The notes beneath the pieces were generated by a model that was not told the origin of the DNA, made no database searches, and saw nothing but the letters and a program-made list of their open reading frames with translations. Below are positions 6,902 to 15,770 of a stretch of DNA of 41,710 bases, one piece after another; position 1 is the first letter of the stretch, and each line of letters starts with the position of its first letter. This DNA comes from Candidatus Zipacnadum vermilionense (GTDB lineage Bacteria; Armatimonadota; Zipacnadia; Zipacnadales; Zipacnadaceae): positions 1-41,710 of the forward strand of contig JALGSV010000030.1 of NCBI GenBank assembly GCA_029821755.1, read 5' to 3'. A program made the translations under genes and the position numbers.

Positions 6902-9490
6902 CTAGTCCTCCTCGGGCCGCGTTTCCACCACCGCGCACTTGTCCAGCGCCAGCGCGGTCTTGGCCAGTGCCTGGATTTGCTCCGCCGTCACCTTCCCCAG
7001 CCTGTCGGCGTATCCTAGGTAGTAGTCATACCCCCGGCCGTACAGCTCATCCAGCGACTGGCGACTGGCGCGACCGGCGGGGTCAGCGAGGGACAGGGCG
7101 TTATTGGTCAGCATGACCTCCCGGGTCCGCGCTAGCTGATCAGCGGTAAGCGGCTGCTCTTGCACCTCGCGGATAGCAGTCTCCAGGCGGCTGCGGCAGT
7201 CCGCCGTCTTGGCCGGATCGGTCGCCGCGTAGACCACTGCATTCCCCGGATCCAACCCCGCCCAGAGGAAAGCTCCCGCGCCGTAGACCAGCCCCGCCTC
7301 GCGTAGAGGGCTGAAGATGGGATCCAGCCCGCTGTGCCCGCCCAGGTAGCCGAACAGCACCGCCCAGGTGGAGATGTCCGGATCGGCGTACGAGGGTCCG
7401 GGCCAACCGTAGAAGAGGATCGCCTGCGCCTGGTCGCGCTGCACGGTGCGATCCACGCGCTCCGCCAGGGGCGGCTCGGGTCCCGGCGCGGCGGGCGGCT
7501 GGGCAGCGAGTTGCCAGTCGCCGAAGTACTGTTCCGCCAGCTTCCGCGCCTGCGCGGTCGTCACATCCCCGGCCAGCGCCAGCACCACCTGACTCGGCGA
7601 GATCAGCGCCCGGTGCGCGGCTACCAGGTCCGCACGGGTGAACGTCTCGACCGCCGCCGTCGTGCCCCGGCTCGGCCAGCGGTAGGGATGGTGGGGGAAG
7701 ATGATTCCCCGTAGCAGCAGGTCCGTGACCGTGTAGGTCGACTCCTCTTGCCGGGCCAGAGCCGCCAGCGTCTCCTCCCGCGCCGACTCGATCTCCCCCT
7801 CGGGGAAAGTGGGCCGGCGCAAGCAATCGGCTAGCGTCCCCACCAGCAGCCCGGCGTCCTCGGTCAGCGCCGCGCCCTCCAGGCCCAGAGAGTCGCGTCC
7901 GCCGAACGACTCCAGCGAGGCCCCCCGGCCCTCCAGCCGCGCCGCAATCTGTTCCCGCGTGCGTCCTGCCGCCCCGCGGGGGAGCAACTCAGCCGTGAAG
8001 CTGTTCAGCCCCGGCTGGTCTGCCGGATCCAGCCGCAACCCGCCCAGCGCCGCCCCCAGCGCGTACACCGCTCCGCTGCCCGGCTGGCTGGTCACGATCA
8101 CTCGCAAGCCGTTGGGCAGCACCAGCTTCCTGCTACGCACCTCTCGGCCGGCTGCCACCGGCGGCTTCGTTCCGCCTGCGGTCAGCGGCGGGCGGACCAC
8201 CGCCAGGGCGTAGATCTCCGGATTCAAGTACTGACGCGCCGCCGCCTTGATCTGCGCCGGGGTGACCTTCTCCATCCGTTGCAGGTAGTGCGTAGTGAAC
8301 TCCGCGTCCCCGGTGAGCAGCAGGTCCATCCCCAGCGAGTCGGCCCGGCCGCCCGCGGTCTGCTGGCTGAAGACCTTGCCGGCCTTCATCTGCTGTCGCA
8401 CCCGGTCAACTTCGGCCTTGGTCACGCCCTGGTCCCGCACCCGGCTGATTTCTCGCAGAATCCCCGCTTTGACCGCCTCGAGCTTCTCCCCCGCGAAGGT
8501 GGCCGTCACCAGGAAGGTCCCGGCGTCATAGGCCGGGGTGAGGTCACCGCAGCCGATGTCATCCACCAGCCCCTCGGCGTACTTCAGCCGCGCCACCAGC
8601 CGGGAGGTCTCACCGCGGCCCAGAATCTGTGCCAGCAGGTCCAGCGGATACATGTCCGGCGAGAAGAGGTCCACTCCCCGCCAGCCTATGAGCAGCCGCG
8701 CTCGCTGTACTGCCGCGTTCTCGCGCACTACTTCCCGACGCGCCGTCATCACCGGCTCGGTCGGCAGCGGCGTGGGCAGCGTCGCCCGGGGCGGATAAGC
8801 GGCCAGAACCTCCGCCGCGCGGTCCAAGACTTTTTCCACGTCAATATCGCCGACCACCGACAGCACCACGTTCTCCGGGGCATAGCGCGCTTGGTGGTAG
8901 GCCTGCACGTCCTCGGGCGTCAGGGCCGCCAGCGAATCCGCGAAACCGGCAATGGGCAGCCGGGCGGGGTGTTTCAAGAACATGGTGGCGTTGAAGAGGT
9001 CCCAGATGAGGCGCCGCGGCTCGTCTAGGCCCTGCTGGATCTCGTGGACGATGGTCTCCTGCTCTTGCTTGACCGTCTCCGGCGTCAGAGTCGGAGCCAG
9101 TACGTAGTCGGCCATCACCTCCAGCGCCAAGTCCCACTTGTCCGCGGAGGTGGTATAGACGTACCAAGTGTTCTCGTGGCTGGTGAAGGCGTTGGTGTCC
9201 TCCCCCAGGTGGGCGCGCGCTTCGCGAATCTGCTGCTGGGTGAACTTGGCCGAGCCATGCCCGACGCAGTGCTCCACCAGGTGGCTGATGCCGCACCCGG
9301 CATACTTGCCCTCCCAGACCGAGCCGGTGTGCACATAGAAGCGCAGCGCCACCACCGGCGCGGCAGGGAACCGCTCCACGATCACGCGCAGGCCATTAGG
9401 GAGCGTCCGCTGCACGGGCTGGGCCAGGGCTGCAGCAGCCAGCAGCACGAGCAGGAGGCAGGCAAACAAACCAGGCAAGTATCGACGCAT
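6902..9490 (-). CDS. secreted M16 (insulinase/pitrilysin) family zinc protease, two-domain
   Basis: 862 residues from the ATG at 9490; the ATG at 9505 is also possible, but GGTGA sits 8 nt before 9490 and MRR gives a better signal-peptide N-region. After the signal peptide (cleavage near ALAQ) comes an M16 half with TLPNGLRVIVE and the inverted zinc motif HLVEH (H70-H74), with the third ligand likely in ETIVHEIQQG. The second half starts at KLVLPNGLRVIVTSQPG and lacks HxxEH, as expected for the non-catalytic M16 partner domain. The enzyme would degrade peptides in the envelope. It is co-transcribed with the URO-D-like gene downstream (1-nt gap), an unexplained pairing. Confidence 0.93.
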   Translation of the reverse strand: MRRYLPGLFACLLLVLLAAAALAQPVQRTLPNGLRVIVERFPAAPVVALRFYVHTGSVWEGKYAGCGISHLVEHCVGHGSAKFTQQQIREARAHLGEDTNAFTSHENTWYVYTTSADKWDLALEVMADYVLAPTLTPETVKQEQETIVHEIQQGLDEPRRLIWDLFNATMFLKHPARLPIAGFADSLAALTPEDVQAYHQARYAPENVVLSVVGDIDVEKVLDRAAEVLAAYPPRATLPTPLPTEPVMTARREVVRENAAVQRARLLIGWRGVDLFSPDMYPLDLLAQILGRGETSRLVARLKYAEGLVDDIGCGDLTPAYDAGTFLVTATFAGEKLEAVKAGILREISRVRDQGVTKAEVDRVRQQMKAGKVFSQQTAGGRADSLGMDLLLTGDAEFTTHYLQRMEKVTPAQIKAAARQYLNPEIYALAVVRPPLTAGGTKPPVAAGREVRSRKLVLPNGLRVIVTSQPGSGAVYALGAALGGLRLDPADQPGLNSFTAELLPRGAAGRTREQIAARLEGRGASLESFGGRDSLGLEGAALTEDAGLLVGTLADCLRRPTFPEGEIESAREETLAALARQEESTYTVTDLLLRGIIFPHHPYRWPSRGTTAAVETFTRADLVAAHRALISPSQVVLALAGDVTTAQARKLAEQYFGDWQLAAQPPAAPGPEPPLAERVDRTVQRDQAQAILFYGWPGPSYADPDISTWAVLFGYLGGHSGLDPIFSPLREAGLVYGAGAFLWAGLDPGNAVVYAATDPAKTADCRSRLETAIREVQEQPLTADQLARTREVMLTNNALSLADPAGRASRQSLDELYGRGYDYYLGYADRLGKVTAEQIQALAKTALALDKCAVVETRPEED

Positions 9491-9536
9491 AGAAGAAATC
9501 ACCATTCGACAGACGTTGGTAAGGCGGGACGGGGTC

Positions 9537-9566
9537 AGTATAGCAGGAGAGGGAGGAGAGGGCCAA
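9537..9566 (-). promoter_or_regulatory. candidate sigma70 promoter for the M16 protease operon
   Basis: On the minus strand TTGGCC (9566-9561) and TATACT (9542-9537) are separated by 18 nt. The predicted start of transcription near 9530 is ~40 nt before the ATG at 9490. Confidence 0.5.
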
Positions 9567-9751
9567 CGGGGGGGGGGAGGTGTGGGGGTGTGGCCCCCAG
9601 TTGCTTCCAGATACTTACAGTTGGGGACGACGGGCCGACAGCGCTAGCAGGCAAAGTTCGGACCCGGGAGGTCAGTCGCAGGCACGACGCAGGTAATCTG
9701 TTGCGCACGGGGAATCCCTCGCAGTCCTACGCTTGGCTGACTTGCTTTACT

Positions 9752-11089
9752 ATGGCTACCTCGGATTCCCGCGAACTTAGCGACGAGACGGAGCGGTGGT
9801 GGCGGCGGAACATGCTGATCAATGCCGTCGTCGATACCGGCTTCGGCTTTGGCCTGTCACTGCTGGCGGTGGGGACGATTATCGCTGTCTTCCTCAAACG
9901 CCTGGGGGCCAGCAACACCATCGTCGGCCTGGCTCCGGCGCTGTCCATGGTCTGTATGGCGATCGCTCAGCTTCCCGTCACCCACCTGACCCGTAACCTG
10001 CGCGAGAAGAAGAAGGTCTTCGTGGCCCTGCACCTGGCCGCATACCTCCCCTGGCTGATCGTCGGGGTGCTGACGCTGGAGTGGGCCAAGCCGCACCCAT
10101 ACCGGATGATCGTGGCGCTGCTGGGGCTGATGGCGGTGTGGTCGCTATTCTTGGGGACCAGCCCGCCGCTGTGGGGGCAACTGCTGCCGCGGCTCTTCCC
10201 CGACCGCAAGCGGGGGGTGGCGTTAGGTATCATCATCCTGGCCCAGGGCGGAGCGGGCGTGGCCGCCGGGCTATTCGCCTCCTACGTCCTGGCGCACAAG
10301 CCCTTCCCGGTCAACTTCGCCACGCTGTTCCTTGCCGCCGGCGTGGTCATGGTTCTGACTCGCAGCCTGCACCTGTTCTCCCACGAGTCGGTCCCCACCG
10401 AGCCTCCGAAGACCCCCACCAAGAGCCTCTGGCATGTCGCCCACGGCCTCTGGGCCTCCGACCGCCGCCTGCGGCGGTTTGTCCTGGCACGCTACATTTA
10501 CGAGTCGGGCGGGGCAGTGGGCAAGTTCTTCGCCATCTACGCGCTAGCCAAGTTTGATCTGGCTGACCAGGCGGCCGGTCATTTCGCGCTGGCGGCCAGC
10601 CTGGGGATGGGCCTAATCGCGCCCTGGCTGGGGCGGCTGGGCGACCGGCGGGGTTACCGGCGGGTGATGGGCTGGGCCATGGTGGTGACCCTCTGCGCCA
10701 CTTGCTTGGCGCTGGTCGCGCCGCACACGCAGATGATGTACGTCGTCTTTATGCTGGCGGGTGTCGCCGGGGCGGCCGACGGGGTGGCCTACGTCAACCT
10801 GCTGGTGGAGATGGGCAACGAGAAGACACGGGGGTACTACATCGCCCTAGGGTTCGCCGCTATGGCCCCCTTGCGTCTGGCCGCGCCGCTCTTCTGGGGC
10901 GCGATGAGCGACCGGCTCACCTCCGAGATCGGCAACCCGGCCCAGGGCCTCGCAGTCATCTTCCTGTGGGGCCTGGTCTTCCAAGCCCTGGGCTGGTTGG
11001 CCCTGGTCAGCACCGTGGACGACCCCCGCCGCCCCCGGCGGAGGGTCTTCCACTGGCACCGGGGCATGGGCTGGCCAAAGTTCCATTGA
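9752..11089 (+). CDS. MFS transporter, tandem paralogue 1
   Basis: 445 residues from the ATG at 9752 (the same frame stays open far upstream, but that part is antisense to the M16 gene). The pattern is 12 hydrophobic segments with a central cytoplasmic loop near SHESVPTEPPKTPTK, and the MFS motif A in the second half (LGRLGDRRGYRRVMG). The N-terminus MATSDSRELSDETERWWRRN matches that of the next gene, as do LGASN and the LPxxHLTR segment, so the two arose by duplication. The substrate is unknown. The gene lies divergently from the M16 gene; no convincing promoter or Shine-Dalgarno is visible. Confidence 0.88.
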   Translation: MATSDSRELSDETERWWRRNMLINAVVDTGFGFGLSLLAVGTIIAVFLKRLGASNTIVGLAPALSMVCMAIAQLPVTHLTRNLREKKKVFVALHLAAYLPWLIVGVLTLEWAKPHPYRMIVALLGLMAVWSLFLGTSPPLWGQLLPRLFPDRKRGVALGIIILAQGGAGVAAGLFASYVLAHKPFPVNFATLFLAAGVVMVLTRSLHLFSHESVPTEPPKTPTKSLWHVAHGLWASDRRLRRFVLARYIYESGGAVGKFFAIYALAKFDLADQAAGHFALAASLGMGLIAPWLGRLGDRRGYRRVMGWAMVVTLCATCLALVAPHTQMMYVVFMLAGVAGAADGVAYVNLLVEMGNEKTRGYYIALGFAAMAPLRLAAPLFWGAMSDRLTSEIGNPAQGLAVIFLWGLVFQALGWLALVSTVDDPRRPRRRVFHWHRGMGWPKFH

Positions 11090-11112
11090 AACGCAGCTGG
11101 CGTCTGAAGTCT

Positions 11113-12420
11113 ATGTCTCAAGACTCCCGTGAACTAGCCTCCCTCGCCGAACCTCACTTCCGCCGCAATCTCCTGTTTGCGGCGCCGGTCGATTTGGTGT
11201 GGGGGTTTGGCGCCGCCTTTGTGGCGCTGGGGCCGATCATTACCGTCTGCCTGCACCGGCTGGGGGCCTCGAACCTGCTGATCGCCCTGGCCCCGGCCAT
11301 GCAGACCGTCGGCTTCTCCCTGCTCCAGCTTCCCGCCATCCACTTGACCCGCAAGGTGCGTGCCAAGAGGTACATCTTTGTCGCCTTCCACTGCTGCGCC
11401 CTGTTTTGGTCGCTGGGCGGCTTGCTGACTCTGTTCTGGGGACAGACCCGGCCGGGCGTGCTGGTCTGGGTGCTGCCCCTGGTGGTGGGGCTGTTCTCAG
11501 CGGGGCTGAGCCTGGCCATGCCCCTCTGGGGCCAGTTGCTGCCGCGCTTCTTCCCTGACTATCGCCGCGGCCTGGTCAGCGGCGTGCTGCTGTTCGGGGC
11601 GGGGCTGGGCGGCGTCGCGGGCGGCCTAGTGGCCACGCACGCCCTGGCCCGTTGGCCCTTCCCCTACAACTTCGCCTACCTGTTCCTGGCAGGCGGGGTG
11701 ATCATGGCCGCCTCCGTCTTGCCCTACCTCTTTATGCACGAGACGGTGCCGGAGGGCGCCGGGAGGGAGGAACAGCAGGGGCTGGGCCGGATCCTCCGGC
11801 ATGTCTGGCGGGAGGACCATCGCTTGCGCCGGCTAGTGGCCGTCCGCTACGTCACCGAGTTCGGCGGGGTAGGCGCAGCCTTCCTGGCGGTGTACGCCCT
11901 GGCGCGCTTCCACCTCCCCGATGCGACCGCCGGGGCTTTCGCCTTGGCCCTGAGCTTGGGCAGTGCCATAGGGGCCCCGTTGCTAGGCCGCACCGGCGAC
12001 CGGCGCGGCTGGCGGCGCGGAATGGCCTGGGGAATGGTCAGCATCGCCGCCGCCTTCGCCCTGGCGGTGGGGGCCTGGCGTCCCGAGACCATCTACGGAG
12101 TCTTCGTCCTGGCGGGGGTCGCTGCCGCGGCCGACTGGATGTGCTACGTGAACCTGCTGGTGGAGATGAGTACGGAGGAACACCGGGGCTACTACCAGGC
12201 CATGGCCGCCAGTCTAGCGCTCCCGCCGCGACTGGTGGCGCCTTTCTTCTGGGGATGGCTGGGGGATACAGTGGGTCTGCGTCCGGTTTTTGCGGCCTGC
12301 CTGGTGCTGATGGTGGTGGGGTGGATACTGCTGCTGGCGCTGGTAGACGATCCCCGCCGCCCGGGGCAGCGGGTGCTGCGCCGCAGCGGCCTGCGCCCGC
12401 CCTGGTTTACGTGGCACTGA
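11113..12420 (+). CDS. MFS transporter, tandem paralogue 2
   Basis: 435 residues, starting 23 nt after paralogue 1. The N-terminus MSQDSRELASLAEPHFRRNLLFAAPVD, the LHRLGASN and LPAIHLTRKVR segments, PLWGQLLPRFFPDYRRGLVSG and LGRTGDRRGWRRGMAWG line up along the whole length with the preceding protein (SDSREL, LKRLGASN, LPVTHLTRNLR, PLWGQLLPRLFPDRKRGVALG, LGRLGDRRGYRRVMGWA). Paired transporters might act as a heterodimer or as two exporters with different substrates; there is no direct evidence for either. Downstream comes a ~290-bp gap with the pseudopilin promoter. Confidence 0.88.
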   Translation: MSQDSRELASLAEPHFRRNLLFAAPVDLVWGFGAAFVALGPIITVCLHRLGASNLLIALAPAMQTVGFSLLQLPAIHLTRKVRAKRYIFVAFHCCALFWSLGGLLTLFWGQTRPGVLVWVLPLVVGLFSAGLSLAMPLWGQLLPRFFPDYRRGLVSGVLLFGAGLGGVAGGLVATHALARWPFPYNFAYLFLAGGVIMAASVLPYLFMHETVPEGAGREEQQGLGRILRHVWREDHRLRRLVAVRYVTEFGGVGAAFLAVYALARFHLPDATAGAFALALSLGSAIGAPLLGRTGDRRGWRRGMAWGMVSIAAAFALAVGAWRPETIYGVFVLAGVAAAADWMCYVNLLVEMSTEEHRGYYQAMAASLALPPRLVAPFFWGWLGDTVGLRPVFAACLVLMVVGWILLLALVDDPRRPGQRVLRRSGLRPPWFTWH

Positions 12421-12558
12421 CCGCCCCCGCAGCGGCGACCGGCAGCGAGGGCGCGGGACGTAGCCCCGCGCATCAGCACGCGCTGAGCGCCCTACAGAGA
12501 CACAGCACCGCCAGCGCCACGGGGACAGCTCCCCTCCTGCCACTTGTCAGGTCCGCCT

Positions 12559-12579
12559 CCCCACTCGCGTCTCGTGACT
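12559..12579 (+). repeat. 21-nt sequence shared with 37140-37160
   Basis: A 21-nt segment starting CCCCACTC and containing CGTCTCG lies 10 nt upstream of the pseudopilin -35 box. 19 of 21 bases recur at 37140-37160, which is ~10 nt upstream of the pheS -35 box but in the opposite relative orientation. Confidence 0.55.
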
Positions 12580-12589
12580 CTCCCCATCC

Positions 12590-12618
12590 TTGACACTCCC
12601 CACCCCACACCATATAAT
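12590..12618 (+). promoter_or_regulatory. perfect-consensus sigma70 promoter of the pseudopilin gene
   Basis: TTGACA (12590-12595), 17-nt spacer, TATAAT (12613-12618): 12 of 12 consensus positions with optimal spacing. The expected transcript start near 12625 leaves an ~87-nt leader before the ATG at 12712. Confidence 0.85.
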
Positions 12619-12711
12619 GCGGCTTGTAGTGTCGGGGTTGGGCACAGCCGCCTCGAGCAGTGTTGGTGCGCGGGCGAGGCGGCGATTTTGCTGGAGTGGA
12701 GCGAAGGCGCC

Positions 12712-13398
12712 ATGTGCAGTGACCGGCGGGGTTTTACCCTGATTGAGTTGCTCGTCGTCATCGCTATCATTGCGATCCTGGCGGCCGTGTTGTTCCCGGT
12801 TTTCGCCGGGGCGCGGGGGAAGGCCTATCAGGCCTCCTGCAGTACAAACCTGCGTCAACTGCAGATGGCCATGCGCCAGTACTGCAGCGATCATGATGGC
12901 CGCTTCCCGCTGCAGGTGGTAATGAACGGCGACACTCCTGTGCGCTGGGTCACCGGCCTCTACCCCTACGGCAACAGCAAGACAATCTACGCCTGCCCGT
13001 TCAACCCGGTGCTGGCCGATCCGGCCTCCCGGCCCGAGCCTAAGGCGCCCATGCCCGAGACCTCCTACTACTACTGCGCCAACGTGCTGGGTGGGGTGGA
13101 CGAGACCGCGGTACGCAACGCCGCGGCGACCATCTGCCTGATGGACGGCTGGTTCATCGAGAACGAGGGAGGGCCCTCGGGCAAGAACTACCCGATGTTC
13201 TCCAGCCCCTGGGCCACCCCGGCGGAGCTGGTGGACTGGGTGAACAATGTCCCCACTGAGCATGTGGGGGTGGCTGAGCTGGACAGGATGCACAGTCACA
13301 ACGGCGGCGTGAACCTGACCTTCGTGGACGGCCACGTCAAATGGGTTACCCACGCCAAGGCCGCTCAGTTCGGCCTCGATGCACCCGAAGAGGATTAG
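12712..13398 (+). CDS. type II/IV pseudopilin-like protein (PulG-type, FVDGHV C-terminus)
   Basis: 228 residues. [31 protein letters not shown] is a class III prepilin signal: cleavage after G7, N-methylated F8, and the conserved Glu at +5 (E12). It is followed by [33 protein letters not shown] and the C-terminal [19 protein letters not shown], the H...DG pattern typical of the large pseudopilin family of Armatimonadota, Planctomycetota and Lentisphaerota. It would be processed by a prepilin peptidase and anchored in the inner membrane. No pilus assembly genes are nearby, so it is probably one of many dispersed copies. ATG 12712 is preferred since the prepilin leader starts there and GAAGG precedes it. 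It has its own perfect-consensus promoter. Confidence 0.92.
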   Translation: MCSDRRGFTLIELLVVIAIIAILAAVLFPVFAGARGKAYQASCSTNLRQLQMAMRQYCSDHDGRFPLQVVMNGDTPVRWVTGLYPYGNSKTIYACPFNPVLADPASRPEPKAPMPETSYYYCANVLGGVDETAVRNAAATICLMDGWFIENEGGPSGKNYPMFSSPWATPAELVDWVNNVPTEHVGVAELDRMHSHNGGVNLTFVDGHVKWVTHAKAAQFGLDAPEED

Positions 13399-13419
13399 AG
13401 TCGTAGCCCGCACCGCGGG

Positions 13420-13541
13420 GTCGGGTTGCCCGACAACAGGCCGGCGGCTTCGGCAGGCCGGGACGGAGCGTCCCGGCTTTGGCTTCGTGTAGGGCAGGGC
13501 CTCACCCCTACTCTCTTCTCTGCAAGAGAAGGGGGTTACGG
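13420..13541 (+). repeat. cluster of three perfect hairpins between pseudopilin gene and secD
   Basis: GTCGGG/CCCGAC (13420-13434, 3-nt loop), GCCGGGACG/CGTCCCGGC (13457-13477, 3-nt loop) and a CTTCTCT/AGAGAAG stem (13515-13531) within a CCTCACCCC...GGGGGTTACGGGG box, the second copy of the CTCTCC/GGAGAG family. None is followed by a T-run. They fill the 285-bp gap before secD. Confidence 0.65.
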
Positions 13542-13683
13542 GGCGCCCTCCGCGGAGGCGAGCCTCCTGGCGAGTCCCGATACCTAGCCCGCCCCTCCCC
13601 CCCCCCGCGGAGCGCGGGCCAGAACGTCCGCGCCACGCGGACCAATTGCGGATCACATTTCCTTCGAGAGGAAAGAATACCAG

Positions 13684-15723
13684 ATGCAGGGTCGCTTCAA
13701 ATTGTGGATCGCCGCGATCATCGCCTTGTTCGTGGTGGGCTTTCTCGTCGCCTTCGCGCCTATCCGGCCGGCCCCCCGGGGCTTTCAGGAGGCCGCCTTC
13801 CGCTACACCTTGCCGCAACCGGCAGTGGAGAAGGCCGACCAGTTGGACTCAGCCAGCAGTGAGTTGATGGCCTTCCTCAAGGAGAAGGTCTCCGACCTGC
13901 GTTCCGCCAAGTTCGCCACCCCCACGGTGATCGAGGTCTCCACCTTCGCTACCACCGAGGAGATTGCGAATCAGGACCGCCAGACGGTCACGCAGGCTCT
14001 GCGGACCAAGTACCCGGACCTGCGCGAGGAGACCGAGGTCCGGACGGCGGACAAGCCGATCTGGACGCTGGGCTCGACTCTGGCCGTGTACTCGCCGCGC
14101 CCGCAGATCCGCCTGGGGCTGGACCTGCAGGGCGGAGCCCAGGTAGTCCTCCTGGCCCGGCCGGAGACCACCGTCTCCTTCGTATCGCCGGAGGACAAGC
14201 CCATGGTCAAACTGGCGACGGGAGAGGAAGACGCCGCGCCCGCCGAGGGCGCCGCTCCGTCCAACGTGCAGACTCCCGAGGAACTGGGCCGCAACCTCAT
14301 CAGGGCCCTCGCCCAGCAGGGCGTGGCGGCTGATATCGTGGAAGTGGAAAGCGCCCCGCCCGCCCGCTCCCTGGTAGTGGCTCGCGACGCTAAGCGCCAG
14401 ATCACCAGCTCCGTGGAGTGCGTGGCCGCCTACCGGGTCGTGGTCAAGACCCGTGCCAAGACCCAGCTGGAGGCCGACCGCGATAGGAATGCGGCTGAGC
14501 GGTACCTGGAGGGCGCCTTCCCCGGCATCGAGATCAAGGAAGACAAGGTCCACAGTGTCTTTGTGGGCAAGGGCACGGCCGACAAGGTCAAGGACATTGT
14601 GGAGCGTCGCCTGTACGCAATGAGCGCCGTCCGTGAACCCATCATCCAGACGCAGGGCGACGACCGCGTGATCGTGGAGCTGCCCGGCGTTAAGGACCCG
14701 GCCGCGGTGGTGGAGATCCTCCACGAAACCGCGCAGTTGCAGTTCTGCCTGGTCCCGCAGAAGTACCAGCCGCCCGCCGGCTCCGAGGAGAACGACTACT
14801 CCATCTGGACCAATCAGTACACCAAGCAGGAAGCGCTCTGGGCCCAGGTCTACGCGGAGTCCGACATCGAGTTTACCGGCGCGGACCTCAAGCCCAACTC
14901 CAAGGTGCAGCCCGGCCAGGCGATGGAACTGGTGGTGGGCTTTGAATTGCGCAACGAGCAGAAGGAGGCCTTCCGCCGGTTCACCGCCCACAATGTCGAT
15001 CGCTACATGGCCATCGTCCTGGACGGCAAGTGCCAGATGGCTCCGGTCATCCGCTCCGAGATTCCCGGCACCGGCATCATCGAAGGCAATTTCAGCCCGG
15101 AGGAGGCGTCCAAGCTCGCGCTGCTGCTGAACGCCGGCGCGCTGCCCGTGCCGCTGGAGATCGCCGAGAACCGCACCGTTAGCGCCACCTTGGGAGCCGA
15201 CTCCATTCACCAGAGCCTGATCGCCGGTATTATCGGCTTCGCCCTGGTCGTGGCCTTCATGATCCTGGCCTACCGGGTACCGGGGGCGCTGGCCAATATC
15301 GCCCTGATTCTCTACCTGGTGCTCCTGATGGCGATGCTTAGGATGGCCAACGCTACCCTGACCCTGCCCGGCATCGCCGGTTTTATCATGTCACTGGGTA
15401 TGGCCGTGGACGCCAACATTCTGATCTTTGAGCGTCTCAAGGAAGAGCTGTACTCGGGCAAGACGGCGCGGGCCTCCATCGCGGCGGGCTTTGACCGCGC
15501 CTGGACCGCCATCGTCGACGCCAACGTCACCACGCTCATCGGGGGCAGCGTCCTGTACTTCCTGGGCACCAGCGCAGTGAAGAGCTTCGCCGTCATCCTG
15601 GTGCTCGGCGTCGTCGTTCACCTGTTCACCGCCGTCACCGTCAGCCGCTGGCTGGTGACCATGTTCGCCCACACCCGCCTGGGGCAGAAACTGGCCATGT
15701 ACGGGGTACCCAAGCCGGAGTAG
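13684..15723 (+). CDS. secD: protein translocase subunit SecD
   Basis: 679 residues. After an N-terminal membrane segment (KLWIAAIIALFVVGFLVAF) comes a large periplasmic part with the SecD signature IRLGLDLQGGAQVVL at ~residue 141, the RLYAMSAVREPIIQTQGDDRVIVELPGV P1-domain motif, NFSPEEASKLALLLNAGALPVPL, and a C-terminal half of five membrane segments with GFIMSLGMAVDANILIFERLKEEL. SecDF uses the proton gradient to pull exported proteins from SecYEG. An acidic insertion (GEEDAAPAEGAAPS, around residue 180) and an extended stretch before GLDLQGG make it longer than the E. coli protein (615). ATG is preceded by AGAGGAAAG. secF follows after 47 nt. Confidence 0.97.
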   Translation: MQGRFKLWIAAIIALFVVGFLVAFAPIRPAPRGFQEAAFRYTLPQPAVEKADQLDSASSELMAFLKEKVSDLRSAKFATPTVIEVSTFATTEEIANQDRQTVTQALRTKYPDLREETEVRTADKPIWTLGSTLAVYSPRPQIRLGLDLQGGAQVVLLARPETTVSFVSPEDKPMVKLATGEEDAAPAEGAAPSNVQTPEELGRNLIRALAQQGVAADIVEVESAPPARSLVVARDAKRQITSSVECVAAYRVVVKTRAKTQLEADRDRNAAERYLEGAFPGIEIKEDKVHSVFVGKGTADKVKDIVERRLYAMSAVREPIIQTQGDDRVIVELPGVKDPAAVVEILHETAQLQFCLVPQKYQPPAGSEENDYSIWTNQYTKQEALWAQVYAESDIEFTGADLKPNSKVQPGQAMELVVGFELRNEQKEAFRRFTAHNVDRYMAIVLDGKCQMAPVIRSEIPGTGIIEGNFSPEEASKLALLLNAGALPVPLEIAENRTVSATLGADSIHQSLIAGIIGFALVVAFMILAYRVPGALANIALILYLVLLMAMLRMANATLTLPGIAGFIMSLGMAVDANILIFERLKEELYSGKTARASIAAGFDRAWTAIVDANVTTLIGGSVLYFLGTSAVKSFAVILVLGVVVHLFTAVTVSRWLVTMFAHTRLGQKLAMYGVPKPE

Positions 15724-15770
15724 GGCGGAATTGCTGATTGTTCGTAGCTATCTGAGGAGGTCTCTCACTC

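Noticed and set aside
9044-9751. N-terminal 236-residue extension of the first MFS transporter
   Set aside because: That part is antisense to the M16 gene and then runs through intergenic DNA; the paralogue's N-terminus fixes the start at 9752.
13849-15210. 453-residue open frame antisense to secD
   Set aside because: It mirrors the codon structure of secD in a high-GC genome, has a His/Gly/Leu-rich composition with no domain, and secD is certain.
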